Of a stretch of 64,000 nucleotides of DNA, positions 17,039 to 26,470 are shown one piece after another; position 1 is the first letter of the stretch; each line of letters opens with the position of its first letter. The notes beneath the pieces were generated by a model. It was given only the letters and a program-made list of their open reading frames with translations. It was not told the DNA's origin and did not search any database. Origin of the DNA: Nocardia anaemiae NBRC 100462 (lineage in GTDB: Bacteria; Actinomycetota; Actinomycetes; Mycobacteriales; Mycobacteriaceae); assembly GCF_001612725.1 (NCBI RefSeq), contig NZ_BDAZ01000054.1:1-64000 (forward strand), written 5' to 3'. The position numbers were made by a program, and so were the translations under genes.

Positions 17039-18484
17039 TCAGATCTCGAGGGTGACGCTGTGCAAGCCGGTTGGCCCGGAGGGGAACGGCGAGCGCGAGA
17101 TACCGTCTTGGATCTCACCGGATCGGCTGATGGCGCGGGCCTGGATCGTGTGTTCGCCTGCGGGCAGGTCGACGGTGGTGCGCCAGCGGCGCCAGGCAGC
17201 CGGGGCGAGTTCGGTGCCGAGATCCACTGGGCGCCAATCGCCTTCATCGATGCGCAGCTCGACGGCTTCGACGCCGTGCGGCGGCGCCCATGCGACACCG
17301 GCGATGGTGGTGCTGCCCGCGGCCGCCCGGCCCGGCGCGGTGACATCGATGCGGGCCTGGGGTGTCACCCAGATCGGTTCCGACGGCCAACCCCGCTTCC
17401 ACCAGTAGTCGATGTGGCTGTCGTCGGTGAGTTCCAGTTCGGCAAGCCATTTGGCGCCGGTGTACTGGCCGTAGAGCCCGGGCACGAACACGCGGGCGGG
17501 GAATCCGTGCTCCGGGGCGAGCGGCTCACCGTTCACGCCGATCACCAGATATCCGGGCCAGGCACCGCAGCGCAGCGGTTCCACCGGCAGTGAGATGGTG
17601 TACCCGTCGACGGCCCTGGTCACCAGCCGGGTGGCACCGGTTTCGGGAATCGCGTGCTCGAGCAATTCGGCCAGCGGCACCCCGTACCAGCGGCCGTTAC
17701 CCGCGCGGCGCTCACCGGGACGGTTGTGCACGCACACCATGACCGCATCGAATTCCACTGCGTCCGTGGCCAATTCGGCCAGCGACAGGCGCAGTGGATG
17801 GGCGACCTTGCCGGTGACCGCGAGCCGCCAGCGCGTCGGATCGATCCGCGGCGGACTCAGATTGACGTCGGCGACATAAAAACTCCGGTTCGCGGTGATC
17901 AGTGGCGACAGACCGGGCTCGCCCTCCAACCCGTCCTGCGGCACCATGGAAATCCCACCGAGCGGGCCGACCCGACGGATCGCATCGCGCTGCCTGCGGT
18001 CGTAGTCACGAATCAGCGCCCGCGCCCCGGTCAGCAGTCCGGCACCTGCACCCGCCCACAGCAGCGCACCGAACGGCCGACGGGGCCGCCTGCGCAGCCC
18101 GAGACCGAGCACACCCGCGGCTGCGGCCGCACCGGCGACGGTGGCGGGCGATCGGGTCGGTCGACGGAATCCCAATGCGGCTGCGGCAGCGCCGAAAGCG
18201 GCGACGGCGGGCGTTCGCGCCTGATCGGAAAGCGCACCGAGCCCAGCCGTCGCGGCGACCGCACCGGCGCCGACACCGAGGCGCGTCACGGCCTTGTCGT
18301 GCTTGCCGGACAGTGCGACGGTCGTCTCGACCACCGGCACCGGCGCGGTGTCGGCCATGACCCGGCCGATCGCATCGATCAGCGAATCACCGCGCGAGGC
18401 CGCGATCAACTCGCCGACACCCAGCGCCCCGATGCCGATCGCGGCGGCACTGAGCGCGCCACGGCGTTCTCCGTTCGTTCGCAC
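17039..18484 (-). CDS. Sulfite-oxidase-type molybdopterin oxidoreductase, membrane-anchored
   Basis: The 481-residue protein has a hydrophobic Ala/Gly-rich N-terminal third with several membrane spans (about 10-160). The molybdopterin domain follows (RWRLAVTGKVAHPLRLSL near 210). Its Mo-ligand Cys sits in MVCVHNRPGERRAGNGRWY. The C-terminal dimerisation domain runs from VTPQARIDVTAPG to HSVTLEI. The substrate could be sulfite or another S- or N-oxide. The membrane-bound actinobacterial branch is uncharacterised as far as I know. No cofactor-synthesis genes are in the window. Confidence 0.9.
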   Translation of the reverse strand: MRTNGERRGALSAAAIGIGALGVGELIAASRGDSLIDAIGRVMADTAPVPVVETTVALSGKHDKAVTRLGVGAGAVAATAGLGALSDQARTPAVAAFGAAAAALGFRRPTRSPATVAGAAAAAGVLGLGLRRRPRRPFGALLWAGAGAGLLTGARALIRDYDRRQRDAIRRVGPLGGISMVPQDGLEGEPGLSPLITANRSFYVADVNLSPPRIDPTRWRLAVTGKVAHPLRLSLAELATDAVEFDAVMVCVHNRPGERRAGNGRWYGVPLAELLEHAIPETGATRLVTRAVDGYTISLPVEPLRCGAWPGYLVIGVNGEPLAPEHGFPARVFVPGLYGQYTGAKWLAELELTDDSHIDYWWKRGWPSEPIWVTPQARIDVTAPGRAAAGSTTIAGVAWAPPHGVEAVELRIDEGDWRPVDLGTELAPAAWRRWRTTVDLPAGEHTIQARAISRSGEIQDGISRSPFPSGPTGLHSVTLEI

Positions 18485-18543
18485 CGTTCGAACACCCGCT
18501 TTCCTCGATCACAACCGTGCATTCGCTACGAACCTACCGCGCC

Positions 18544-18966
18544 TCACTCCCGCAGCGCCTCGGTGAACCGGGCCAACAACTCTCGCAACAGTTCGCGCTC
18601 CTTCGCACTGAAGGCGGCGGCCACTCGGCGCTCGATGGCGGCGGCCTTGGCATCGGCCTTGGCGAATGCTTTGCGACCCGCCGGGGTCAGGCGGGTTTCG
18701 AGCACACCGCGATGCCAGGGATGCGGCGTTCGTTCCACGAAACCGCGCTCCTGCAGGTTTTTCAGCACGACTGTCATCGCCTGCGGTGTCACCAGACATT
18801 CGCGGGCGAGGGCGGCGGCGGAGATGCCCGGATGCTCCGACAGCGCGTAGAGCGCGGCGTACTGCGGCACCGTAAGCGGTTTGACGGCCTCGTGTTTGAC
18901 GGCCATCAGCTCCTGCTCGGCGCGCTTGAGGTCCAGACCGAGCCGCTGCTCCGCGGGCAACTTCAT
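18544..18966 (-). CDS. MarR-family repressor
   Basis: The 140-residue winged-helix protein shows the MarR core: LTVPQYAALYALSEHPGISAA, ALARECLVTPQAMTVVLKNL and the wing GFVERTPHPWHRGVLETRLT. The ATG at 18966 (MKLPAEQR) is chosen because an in-frame start further up would overlap the divergent PPOX gene and its operator. A perfect 8-4-8 palindrome lies 20 bases upstream, between the two genes, so autoregulation together with repression of the PPOX gene is the simple model. Confidence 0.88.
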   Translation of the reverse strand: MKLPAEQRLGLDLKRAEQELMAVKHEAVKPLTVPQYAALYALSEHPGISAAALARECLVTPQAMTVVLKNLQERGFVERTPHPWHRGVLETRLTPAGRKAFAKADAKAAAIERRVAAAFSAKERELLRELLARFTEALRE

Positions 18967-18985
18967 AAGTGTCAAAGATAGCTGA

Positions 18986-19005
18986 ACTATCAAAGCCTTG
19001 ATAGT
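18986..19005. promoter_or_regulatory. MarR operator
   Basis: The perfect inverted repeat ACTATCAA (18986-18993) and TTGATAGT (18998-19005), with AGCC between, sits in the 48-bp gap between the MarR and PPOX genes. It ends ten bases before the PPOX ATG, where bound protein would block its start region. A further TCAAAGATA half-like element precedes it. Confidence 0.75.
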
Positions 19006-19014
19006 CTTCGGAGT

Positions 19015-19410
19015 ATGGACAATCCCGTAATCCCTGAGAGCCACGCCGATTTGCTATCCCGGCCGCTGTTCGCCCATCTCGCCACGCTCAACCCGGACGG
19101 CACTCCACAGGTGACGCCGGTGTGGCAGGTGTGGGATGGCGGGCGCCTGCGCTTCACCACCACGATCGATCGGCGCAAGGCGGTCAACACCAAGCAGAAT
19201 CCCGAAGTCGCGGTGAGCATCAACGATCCGGACAAGCCCTACCGCTACCTCGAGGTCCGCGGCGTCATCGAGGCCATCGAACCCGATCCGAACGGCGAAT
19301 TCTTCGATGTGCTCGCACGCCGCTACGACCTGCCGTATCAGCGTCCGGTCGCCGACCATCCGCGCCGGGTCGTGCTCGTCATGCGTCCGACGCACGCCAC
19401 CTACCAATAG
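19015..19410 (+). CDS. PPOX-class (F420- or FMN-dependent) flavoprotein
   Basis: The 131-residue split-barrel protein reads LSRPLFAHLATLNPDGTPQV and TPVWQVWDGGRLRFTT, then KAVNTKQNPEVAVSI and YRYLEVRGVIEAIE. This is the standard pattern of the pyridoxamine-phosphate-oxidase-like group that uses F420 in mycobacteria and nocardiae. It probably reduces a small quinone-like or enone compound. It is divergent from a MarR gene with a shared operator, suggesting induction by the substrate. Confidence 0.88.
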   Translation: MDNPVIPESHADLLSRPLFAHLATLNPDGTPQVTPVWQVWDGGRLRFTTTIDRRKAVNTKQNPEVAVSINDPDKPYRYLEVRGVIEAIEPDPNGEFFDVLARRYDLPYQRPVADHPRRVVLVMRPTHATYQ

Positions 19411-19415
19411 CGGCC

Positions 19416-20657
19416 TCAGGAGTTGACGGCCTCCCCGGCCAGAGCCGTCAATTCGTCGCGCACCGCGGACACCAGCCGGTCGGCATCGCCGCCGAGCACC
19501 CCGACCGTCAGTCGACCCTCGAAGGTGTAGACCAGGAAGGTGATTGCCGCCGAAGCACCCGCGGACGGGCGCGGATGGGCGGAGACGTAAACGATCTCGT
19601 AGTCGGTCAGCGCGATATTGGCGGGGATGCGGAAGGCGGGCACGGCACCGGTATTCGTCACCGCGATGTGCCCGGCCAGGGAGTGGATCCGGTTGGGGCC
19701 GAAGTAATCCGGGAAGTGCAGCACCGATTGCTGGACGATGCCCTCGGCCAGATCGTGACGCAATCGGGCCGAAATGTATTGGGCCAGTTCGAGAATGTCG
19801 GCGCAGAGGTCGACCGCCGCGGCGAAAGAGGCCAGACCCGCCATATTGGTGCCCTCGGCACGCGCGACCGGCGGGTCGAGGCGGCTGCGCAAATCCACCG
19901 GATACAGGCAGCCGAGCGGCACCGGATCGCCGGTGGCGTTGGCCTTTTGCTCGGCGAAGGCGCGCAGCAGGGCGGCGGTGATCAGACCATTCACCGTCAC
20001 CCCCGGACAGCGCCCGAGGCCGATGATGCGGGCGCTGGCCTCCTCGTCCAAGACGATGCGCCGCGGCCGGTCCAGCGCGGCGGGTGCGGGGATCGCGGGT
20101 GCGGGCGGAATGACCACGGGCTGCAGCGGCTTGGTCACGTCCTCGAAGCCGGAGACCGAAGAGCGGACGATCCCACGTGCCGATACATGCCATTCCAGCG
20201 ACTGCGGATAGTCATGCGGCACAACGGTTGTCGTCCCGGATTCGACGTAATCGGTGTAGAAGTCCCATAGTCGGGACAGCAGTTCGACGCAGTGGCCCGC
20301 GTCGGCGATGCTGTGGTGGGCGAAGAGCGTGACGCGTGCGCGGCCCCGCTCGGAGTACACGACATCCAGGTAGGCCAGCTGTCCGGCCGGATCGATCGGC
20401 TCCGGAATGCGAATGGGATCCGGATCACCGAGACTCGCCGTCATACCGATCTCCGGGGTTTCGCCGCGTCGCAGCAGATAGCCGCGGCCGGTGGCATCCT
20501 CGCCGATCCGGCAGGTCACTACGGGATAGGCATGCTGTAACGCGGTGAAGGCCGCCCCCAAGGCACTCGTATCGAGATCACCGACGACCGTGACCGATCG
20601 TCCGGTGTAGGTCCCCGCCCGCACGAAACGCTGTTCCGAGGCACCCAACACCCGCAC
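19416..20657 (-). CDS. PapA5-like acyltransferase of the condensation-domain superfamily
   Basis: The 413-residue protein has the acyltransfer site in LFAHHSIADAGHCVELL: the catalytic His and the structural Asp are kept, while the usual Gly of HHxxxDG is Ala. The N terminus VLGASEQRFVRAGTYTGRS and the C terminus LTDYEIVYVSAHPRPS match PapA5-type enzymes, which in mycobacteria transfer mycocerosyl or similar acyl chains to diols. The start GTG at 20657 is chosen because GAGGAGG lies five bases upstream, giving a PapA5-like length. No polyketide synthase is beside it, so the acyl donor is unknown. Confidence 0.82.
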   Translation of the reverse strand: MRVLGASEQRFVRAGTYTGRSVTVVGDLDTSALGAAFTALQHAYPVVTCRIGEDATGRGYLLRRGETPEIGMTASLGDPDPIRIPEPIDPAGQLAYLDVVYSERGRARVTLFAHHSIADAGHCVELLSRLWDFYTDYVESGTTTVVPHDYPQSLEWHVSARGIVRSSVSGFEDVTKPLQPVVIPPAPAIPAPAALDRPRRIVLDEEASARIIGLGRCPGVTVNGLITAALLRAFAEQKANATGDPVPLGCLYPVDLRSRLDPPVARAEGTNMAGLASFAAAVDLCADILELAQYISARLRHDLAEGIVQQSVLHFPDYFGPNRIHSLAGHIAVTNTGAVPAFRIPANIALTDYEIVYVSAHPRPSAGASAAITFLVYTFEGRLTVGVLGGDADRLVSAVRDELTALAGEAVNS

Positions 20658-20752
20658 CAAAACCTCCTCATCCCACAACACATGGGTCAGCGTGCGGCAA
20701 CTACCACCGGGGCGCAAACCCGAAGTCACTCGGACTGAGAGAGACTGCCCAC

Positions 20753-21379
20753 ATGAGTCCCGCGGCACACATCGGTATCACGGCGCATCTCGAGGAGCTG
20801 GGTTTTCCGCTGGTGGTGAGCCAGCTGGCGCATCCGACGGTGGCGGGCATCGCCAGCGGCGATCTGCCCGCACCGGTCTTCCGGTCCTGGCTCGAACAGG
20901 ACTATCTGTTCCTGCTGGACTATGTGCGGGTATTCACCCGGCTGGCTTGGCAGGCGCCCGCGGCACATCTCGGCGATCTGGTGGATCTGGCGCACGCCAC
21001 CTATCACGAGGAACTGTCCCTGCATCGGTCGCTGGCCGCCGAATTCGGCGCGGATCTCGACGGCGCGACGAAAGGCGCGCCGTGCGCGGCCTACACCGCA
21101 TTCCTGCTGGAGTCGGCCGCGTCCTACGCCGACGGACTGGCGGCGCTGTACCCGTGCATGTGGGGCTATTCGACCCTCGGCGCGATCTTGGCCGAGAATC
21201 CGCCGCCGGAACCGCGCTACCGGCGCTGGGTCGACACCTACGCCGATCCCGGATTCGCGGCGCTCACCCGCCGCTGCGGGCAGATGCTCGATGAGGCGGG
21301 TGCCGACCCTGCGCGCGCGGAAGCGCTATTCCTGCGGGGCATGCGCCACGAATACGAATTCTGGGATGTGCCCGGCTAG
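20753..21379 (+). CDS. tenA: TenA-family thiaminase II-like protein
   Basis: The 208-residue all-helical protein shows the TenA pattern FRSWLEQDYLFLLDYVRVF near residue 45, EELSLHRSLAAEFG, then LYPCMWGYSTLGAI, which carries the cysteine of the TenA_C subgroup. Such enzymes salvage thiamin pyrimidines by hydrolysing amino-pyrimidine products. No other thi gene is in view, so its substrate could also be unrelated. Its last four bases overlap the convergent oxidoreductase gene. Confidence 0.85.
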   Translation: MSPAAHIGITAHLEELGFPLVVSQLAHPTVAGIASGDLPAPVFRSWLEQDYLFLLDYVRVFTRLAWQAPAAHLGDLVDLAHATYHEELSLHRSLAAEFGADLDGATKGAPCAAYTAFLLESAASYADGLAALYPCMWGYSTLGAILAENPPPEPRYRRWVDTYADPGFAALTRRCGQMLDEAGADPARAEALFLRGMRHEYEFWDVPG

Positions 21380-22296
21380 GGGTGCAGCACGATCTTGCCG
21401 CGCGTGTGGCGCTGCTCCAGTTCCTGATACGCCTCCTGGACCTTGTCGAGCGGATAAACAGCCGCGATGGGTACCTCGATGGTGCCAGCGGCGGCCAGAT
21501 CGGCCAGTTCGGCAAGCACATCGATGGTGCCCGCGGCGGCGTTGCCGTCGGTCTTCACGCCGTACCTCTCGGCGGCCGCAAAGTTGATGATGGTGTCGAT
21601 GCGTTCCACCGAAATGCCGAGTTCGATTGCGAGATCGACATATTCGGCACCGAAGGTATCGATGAACGCGTCGACACCATCCGGGGCGGCCGCACGGATC
21701 CGGTCGATCAGTCCCTCCCCATAGGCCACCGGAATCACCCCGACCTTGCGCAGCCAATCGTGATTGACCTCGCTCGCGATGCCGAGAACCGTTGCGCCCC
21801 TGGCCCGCAGCAGTTGTACGACGATCGAGCCGACGCCACCCGCCGCTCCCGAAACCGCGACGGTATCGCCCGCTTGCGGATCCACGGCCCGCACGGCGGC
21901 GAAAGCCGTTGTCCCAGCGACATACAACGATCCCGCCACATCCCAATCCAGTTTCCCTGGCTTGAGCGTCACCTGTTCGGCGGGCACCACCACGTGCGTG
22001 GCATGACTGGCCCGCTCATCGGTGAATCCGAGCACCTCGGCGCCGACCTCGATCCCGCCTACGCCGGAGCCCAGCTCGACGACGCGACCCGCGAAATCGG
22101 TACCCTCACCCGAGGGGAATGTCGCGGGCCAGCGCTCGTGCATCGCACCCGAACGGATATATCCCTCCCCTGGATTGATACCGGCCGCCACTACCTCCAC
22201 GACGACCCGACCGGGTCCTGCCTTCGGCGTCGGCACCTCGACGACCTTCAGCTCTTCGATTCCGCCATAACGATCGAACTTCACAGCTCTTGCCAT
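21376..22296 (-). CDS. NADP-dependent quinone oxidoreductase-like protein (MDR superfamily)
   Basis: The 306-residue medium-chain reductase opens MARAVKFDRYGGIEELKVVE. It has the GroES-like half with GVNPGEGYIRSG-type residues (seen here as AAGINPGEGYIRSG) and a nucleotide-binding half with VSGAAGGVGSIVVQLLRARGA. Structural zinc cysteines are absent, which places it with zeta-crystallin-like quinone reductases. The ATG at 22296 is preferred over an upstream in-frame ATG because GGGAG lies six bases before it. A 7-bp inverted repeat lies just upstream. Confidence 0.9.
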   Translation of the reverse strand: MARAVKFDRYGGIEELKVVEVPTPKAGPGRVVVEVVAAGINPGEGYIRSGAMHERWPATFPSGEGTDFAGRVVELGSGVGGIEVGAEVLGFTDERASHATHVVVPAEQVTLKPGKLDWDVAGSLYVAGTTAFAAVRAVDPQAGDTVAVSGAAGGVGSIVVQLLRARGATVLGIASEVNHDWLRKVGVIPVAYGEGLIDRIRAAAPDGVDAFIDTFGAEYVDLAIELGISVERIDTIINFAAAERYGVKTDGNAAAGTIDVLAELADLAAAGTIEVPIAAVYPLDKVQEAYQELEQRHTRGKIVLHP

Positions 22297-22311
22297 ATCC
22301 GGCTCCCGCCT

Positions 22312-22339
22312 ACTCGGTGACATACGCCGTCAACCGAGT
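22312..22339. promoter_or_regulatory. Possible operator or 5' hairpin before the oxidoreductase
   Basis: The arms ACTCGGT (22312-22318) and ACCGAGT (22333-22339) are perfect and separated by 14 bases. The element lies 16 bases upstream of the oxidoreductase ATG, so it could be a regulator site or an RNA hairpin near the ribosome site. Confidence 0.35.
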
Positions 22340-22419
22340 AACCCGGTCGGAAATTTCCATGCACCGACGATCCTCGAGACGCACTGCCACCGACGCCGTC
22401 AGCCCTTAAGCTGACACCC

Positions 22420-22818
22420 GTGGGTGAGGAAAGGCTGCGGGCATCGGACGCAGACCGCGAGAAAATCGCCGAACAATTGCGGGTGGCGATGAACGACGGC
22501 CGGTTGTCTCTGCACGAATACGACGACCGACTCAAACAGGTGTATGCCGCCAAGACCTATGGCGAGCTGAGTCCGCTGCTGTCGGACCTGCCCGTGCCGC
22601 GCAAAGCGGTGCCCACGGCTCAACGCGTGCCGCAGTGGGTCATCATCATGTGGATTCCATGGGTCGCGGTGAACGCACTGTGCCTCACGATCTGGCTAGC
22701 GACCGGCGCCGGATACTTCTGGCCGTTCTGGGTCGCGGTCCCGTGGGGGTGCGCGCTGCTGATCCCGAGCGGGATCGGGCTGATCCTCCAGTCCAACCGG
22801 AAACCGGACCGTCGTTGA
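22420..22818 (+). CDS. DUF1707 (SHOCT-like) membrane protein
   Basis: The 132-residue protein begins with a DUF1707 domain, RASDADREKIAEQLRVAM and NDGRLSLHEYDDRLKQVY. This short helical module is frequent in actinobacteria at the N terminus of membrane proteins. Two membrane helices follow at about 72-92 and 98-118. The start is GTG at 22420. The function is unknown; the domain is thought to mediate contacts. It is followed by the terminator shared with convergent glyS. Confidence 0.85.
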   Translation: MGEERLRASDADREKIAEQLRVAMNDGRLSLHEYDDRLKQVYAAKTYGELSPLLSDLPVPRKAVPTAQRVPQWVIIMWIPWVAVNALCLTIWLATGAGYFWPFWVAVPWGCALLIPSGIGLILQSNRKPDRR

Positions 22819-22855
22819 ATTCGCCTGCGGCACAGGCAATCTCGGTCCAACGACA

Positions 22856-22884
22856 AACGCCCTGCCGCAGTGCGACAGGGCGTT
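22856..22884 (-). terminator. Terminator of glyS
   Basis: The arms AACGCCCTG and CAGGGCGTT close an 11-base loop. The hairpin begins 14 bases past the glyS stop and lies between two converging genes, so it can serve both. Confidence 0.75.
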
Positions 22885-22897
22885 GACGTTATCGAAC

Positions 22898-24304
<1,407 letters not shown>

Positions 24305-24491
24305 CCACTACGAGTCGGATTCGGATCGGCAGGATCGGGCAGGCCCGATGCTCTGTACGCCGTAACTAATAGGATTCGGTATAGCTTATCGGCTGGGGCC
24401 GAGCGATCTTCCACCGCACACGTCTAGTAGTCGCCGACGTGATTCGCCGACTCGAATCGGTCAGTTCTGCGGCGTCAGTCGGCGTGCTCGT

Positions 24492-24517
24492 TTGACATGC
24501 GCAACTGTGCATATCAA
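24492..24517. promoter_or_regulatory. 12-2-12 SmtB-type operator before smtB-zur
   Basis: Left arm TTGACATGCGCA and right arm TGTGCATATCAA flank AC; ten of twelve positions pair. The 12-2-12 layout is the one known for SmtB/ArsR zinc-sensor operators. The site is 34 bases upstream of the smtB ATG, so zinc-free SmtB would repress its own operon. Confidence 0.7.
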
Positions 24518-24550
24518 AATGGAATCGCTTTCCAATAAGGAGTTGGTTCG

Positions 24551-24901
24551 ATGACCGCTGAGACCGCCACCGCCCACCCGCACAACCCGTACCGATCACC
24601 CGCGCCGGTGCCGGTGCCGACGCGGAGCGTGCTGGAGGACGCGGGCGAGCTGCTGCGCGCCCTCGCCGCCCCGGTGCGCATCGCCATTGTGCTGCAATTG
24701 CGCGAATCGCCGCGCTGCGTGCACGAATTGGTCGATGTTCTCGGTGTCACCCAACCGTTGGTCAGCCAGCATCTGCGGATCCTGAAGTCGGCGGGCGTGG
24801 TGCACGGGGAACGCTCCGGCCGCGAAGTGTTGTACGAACTCGTCGACGACCACCTGGCGCATATCGTGGTCGATGCCGTGGCCCATGCCGAGGAAGGGTG
24901 A
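24551..24901 (+). CDS. smtB: Zinc-responsive ArsR/SmtB-family repressor
   Basis: The 116-residue winged-helix protein reads LLRALAAPVRIAIVLQLRES, then CVHELVDVLGVTQPLVSQHL. Helix 5 carries D-x-H-x10-H-x2-E (within DDHLAHIVVDAVAHAEE), exactly the alpha-5 zinc site of SmtB/CzrA. The Cys before helix 3 (RCVHEL) matches the extra SmtB ligand position. Zinc binding should release DNA and allow expression of itself and zur. AAGGAG precedes the ATG. Its stop overlaps the start of zur (GTGA). Confidence 0.93.
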   Translation: MTAETATAHPHNPYRSPAPVPVPTRSVLEDAGELLRALAAPVRIAIVLQLRESPRCVHELVDVLGVTQPLVSQHLRILKSAGVVHGERSGREVLYELVDDHLAHIVVDAVAHAEEG

Positions 24902-25338
24902 TCGTGCCAGATAAGACGGCCTTGCCGGAAAAGCCGGTTGGCATTCGCAGTACCCGCCAGCGCAGTGCGATCGCCGCACTGCTCGGTGATATCGAAGAGT
25001 TCCGCTCCGCGCAGGAGTTGCACGACGAGTTGCGCCGCCGCGGCGAGGGCATCGGATTGACGACTGTCTACCGCACCCTGCAGTCACTGGCCGATGCCGG
25101 ACTCGTCGACGTACTGCGCACCGACACCGGCGAATCCGTCTACCGCCAGTGCTCCACCGGACACCATCACCATCTGGTCTGCCGACATTGCGGACGCACC
25201 GTCGAGGTCGAGGGCCCTACGGTGGAGGCGTGGGCCGACACCATCGCTGGCGAGCACGGATTCACCGAGGTCAGCCACACCATGGAGATCTTCGGAACCT
25301 GCTGCGAGTGCGCGAAAGTGGACCGCTCCCGAGTGTGA
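24898..25338 (+). CDS. zur: Zinc uptake regulator, Fur family
   Basis: The 146-residue Fur-family protein has an N-terminal winged helix (TRQRSAIAALLGDIEEFRSA, then GLTTVYRTLQSLADAGL). The C-terminal domain has metal ligands HHHH, the CRHCG pair and TCCEC, which bind structural and sensory zinc. It would repress zinc-import and paralogous ribosomal-protein genes when zinc is plentiful. None of those targets are in the window. It is translationally coupled to smtB; the pair equals Rv2358-Rv2359. GTG at 24898 is the coupled start, with a second GTG two codons later. Confidence 0.94.
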   Translation: MIVPDKTALPEKPVGIRSTRQRSAIAALLGDIEEFRSAQELHDELRRRGEGIGLTTVYRTLQSLADAGLVDVLRTDTGESVYRQCSTGHHHHLVCRHCGRTVEVEGPTVEAWADTIAGEHGFTEVSHTMEIFGTCCECAKVDRSRV

Positions 25339-25451
25339 CCGTGGTCACATAGTTAACAGCACTGGCGCCGAGGAAGATTTCACTGCGACTCACATAACGT
25401 CCGGGGGTTCCGGGCGTCGCGCACTGAGATCGAAATCTTCTGGGAGGCAGC

Positions 25452-26411
25452 GTGCGATCGACCATTTTCGCGGCGGACAAACGCCGGAAATTCACCACAA
25501 CCGGGGTGGCCGTGCTCATCGGCAGTTCCGCCCTGCTCATGACCGCGTGCAACGACAAGGACCCCACGTCCGGGCCGACCACGACGGCGTCCGCGCAGAG
25601 CACCATCGGACAGGGTCAGCCGGGCGCGAAAAACGGTCAGTCGACCGTTCGGGCTATCGGCAAGACCGGATGGTACGAGGGCTTCGATATCACGGTGGAC
25701 AAGGCGACCGTGGTGCCCGACGAATTCGGCGGCGCCAAGGTGCTGATCGATATCACCTACCAGAACACCACCCCCGACAACAAGACGATTAGCAACAACA
25801 CCTACCTGCAGGTCGACAAGGAGGTCGACGGCGGCGCGAGCTTCGACTCGCCGACCGTGCCCGGAAAGGGTTCGGCCACCGGCAAAGTCACCACGTCGGT
25901 CAAGACGCTGCACGATGCCGAGCACCTGCTCGACACCATTACCGTGATCTACGGACAGGCCTCGGATAACCAGACCAAGATTCCGCTGAAGGCCTCGGCC
26001 CAGGTCGAAGGTGTCGCACCGAAGACGCTGAATGTCACCGGCAAATTGGTGCAGGATCAGACGACGATCGAAATCACCGGCGGCACACTGGCTCCGAGTT
26101 ACACCAAGAACGAGCGCGACAAGATGGATCTGTCGTTGCGCATCAAGATCATTGGCGGACCCGGGATCTCCGCGGGCGGGCTGAATGTCTTCTACGACTA
26201 TTTCACTGTGAAGACCCCGGACGGCCAAACGATTCCGGCCGATATCCGCGGACCGATCAACGAACTGCTGAATACCAACGAAACCATCGACAACGCGAAG
26301 AATTACGTCGTATTCGTGGTTCCGTCCCCGGCCACCGGCACCTACGTGGTGACCTACGACGCAAACAAGGGTGAGGGGAGCGCCCCGAACTTCTCCTTCA
26401 CCATCTCCTGA
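25452..26411 (+). CDS. Secreted lipoprotein with beta-sandwich (DUF4352-like) domain
   Basis: The 319-residue protein has a signal peptide with a lipobox ending SALLMTAC at residue 33. A Thr/Ser/Gly-rich linker follows, then two repeats of a beta-rich fold (GWYEGFDITVDKATVVPDEF near 78, and VTGKLVQDQTTIEITGGTLA near 197). The first half, with LIDITYQNTTPDNKTI, resembles DUF4352 domains found on Gram-positive lipoproteins. No catalytic motif is visible. GTG at 25452 follows GGGAGGCAG. It ends at a strong hairpin facing a convergent gene. It is not obviously linked to zur, 113 bases upstream. Confidence 0.78.
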   Translation: MRSTIFAADKRRKFTTTGVAVLIGSSALLMTACNDKDPTSGPTTTASAQSTIGQGQPGAKNGQSTVRAIGKTGWYEGFDITVDKATVVPDEFGGAKVLIDITYQNTTPDNKTISNNTYLQVDKEVDGGASFDSPTVPGKGSATGKVTTSVKTLHDAEHLLDTITVIYGQASDNQTKIPLKASAQVEGVAPKTLNVTGKLVQDQTTIEITGGTLAPSYTKNERDKMDLSLRIKIIGGPGISAGGLNVFYDYFTVKTPDGQTIPADIRGPINELLNTNETIDNAKNYVVFVVPSPATGTYVVTYDANKGEGSAPNFSFTIS

Positions 26412-26422
26412 CCATCCGACGA

Positions 26423-26457
26423 TGCAGGCCACCACTGCCGAGTAGTGGTGGCCTGCA
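26423..26457. terminator. Bidirectional terminator
   Basis: Perfect 14-bp arms, TGCAGGCCACCACT and AGTGGTGGCCTGCA, close a 7-base loop. It sits midway in the 59-bp gap between two converging genes. Confidence 0.9.
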
Positions 26458-26470
26458 GTCGATTTCAGGA

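Noticed and set aside
24305..24480. A T-box riboswitch before glyS
   Set aside because: No T-box bulge sequence (TGGNACC-like) or specifier hairpin could be found in the short upstream region.
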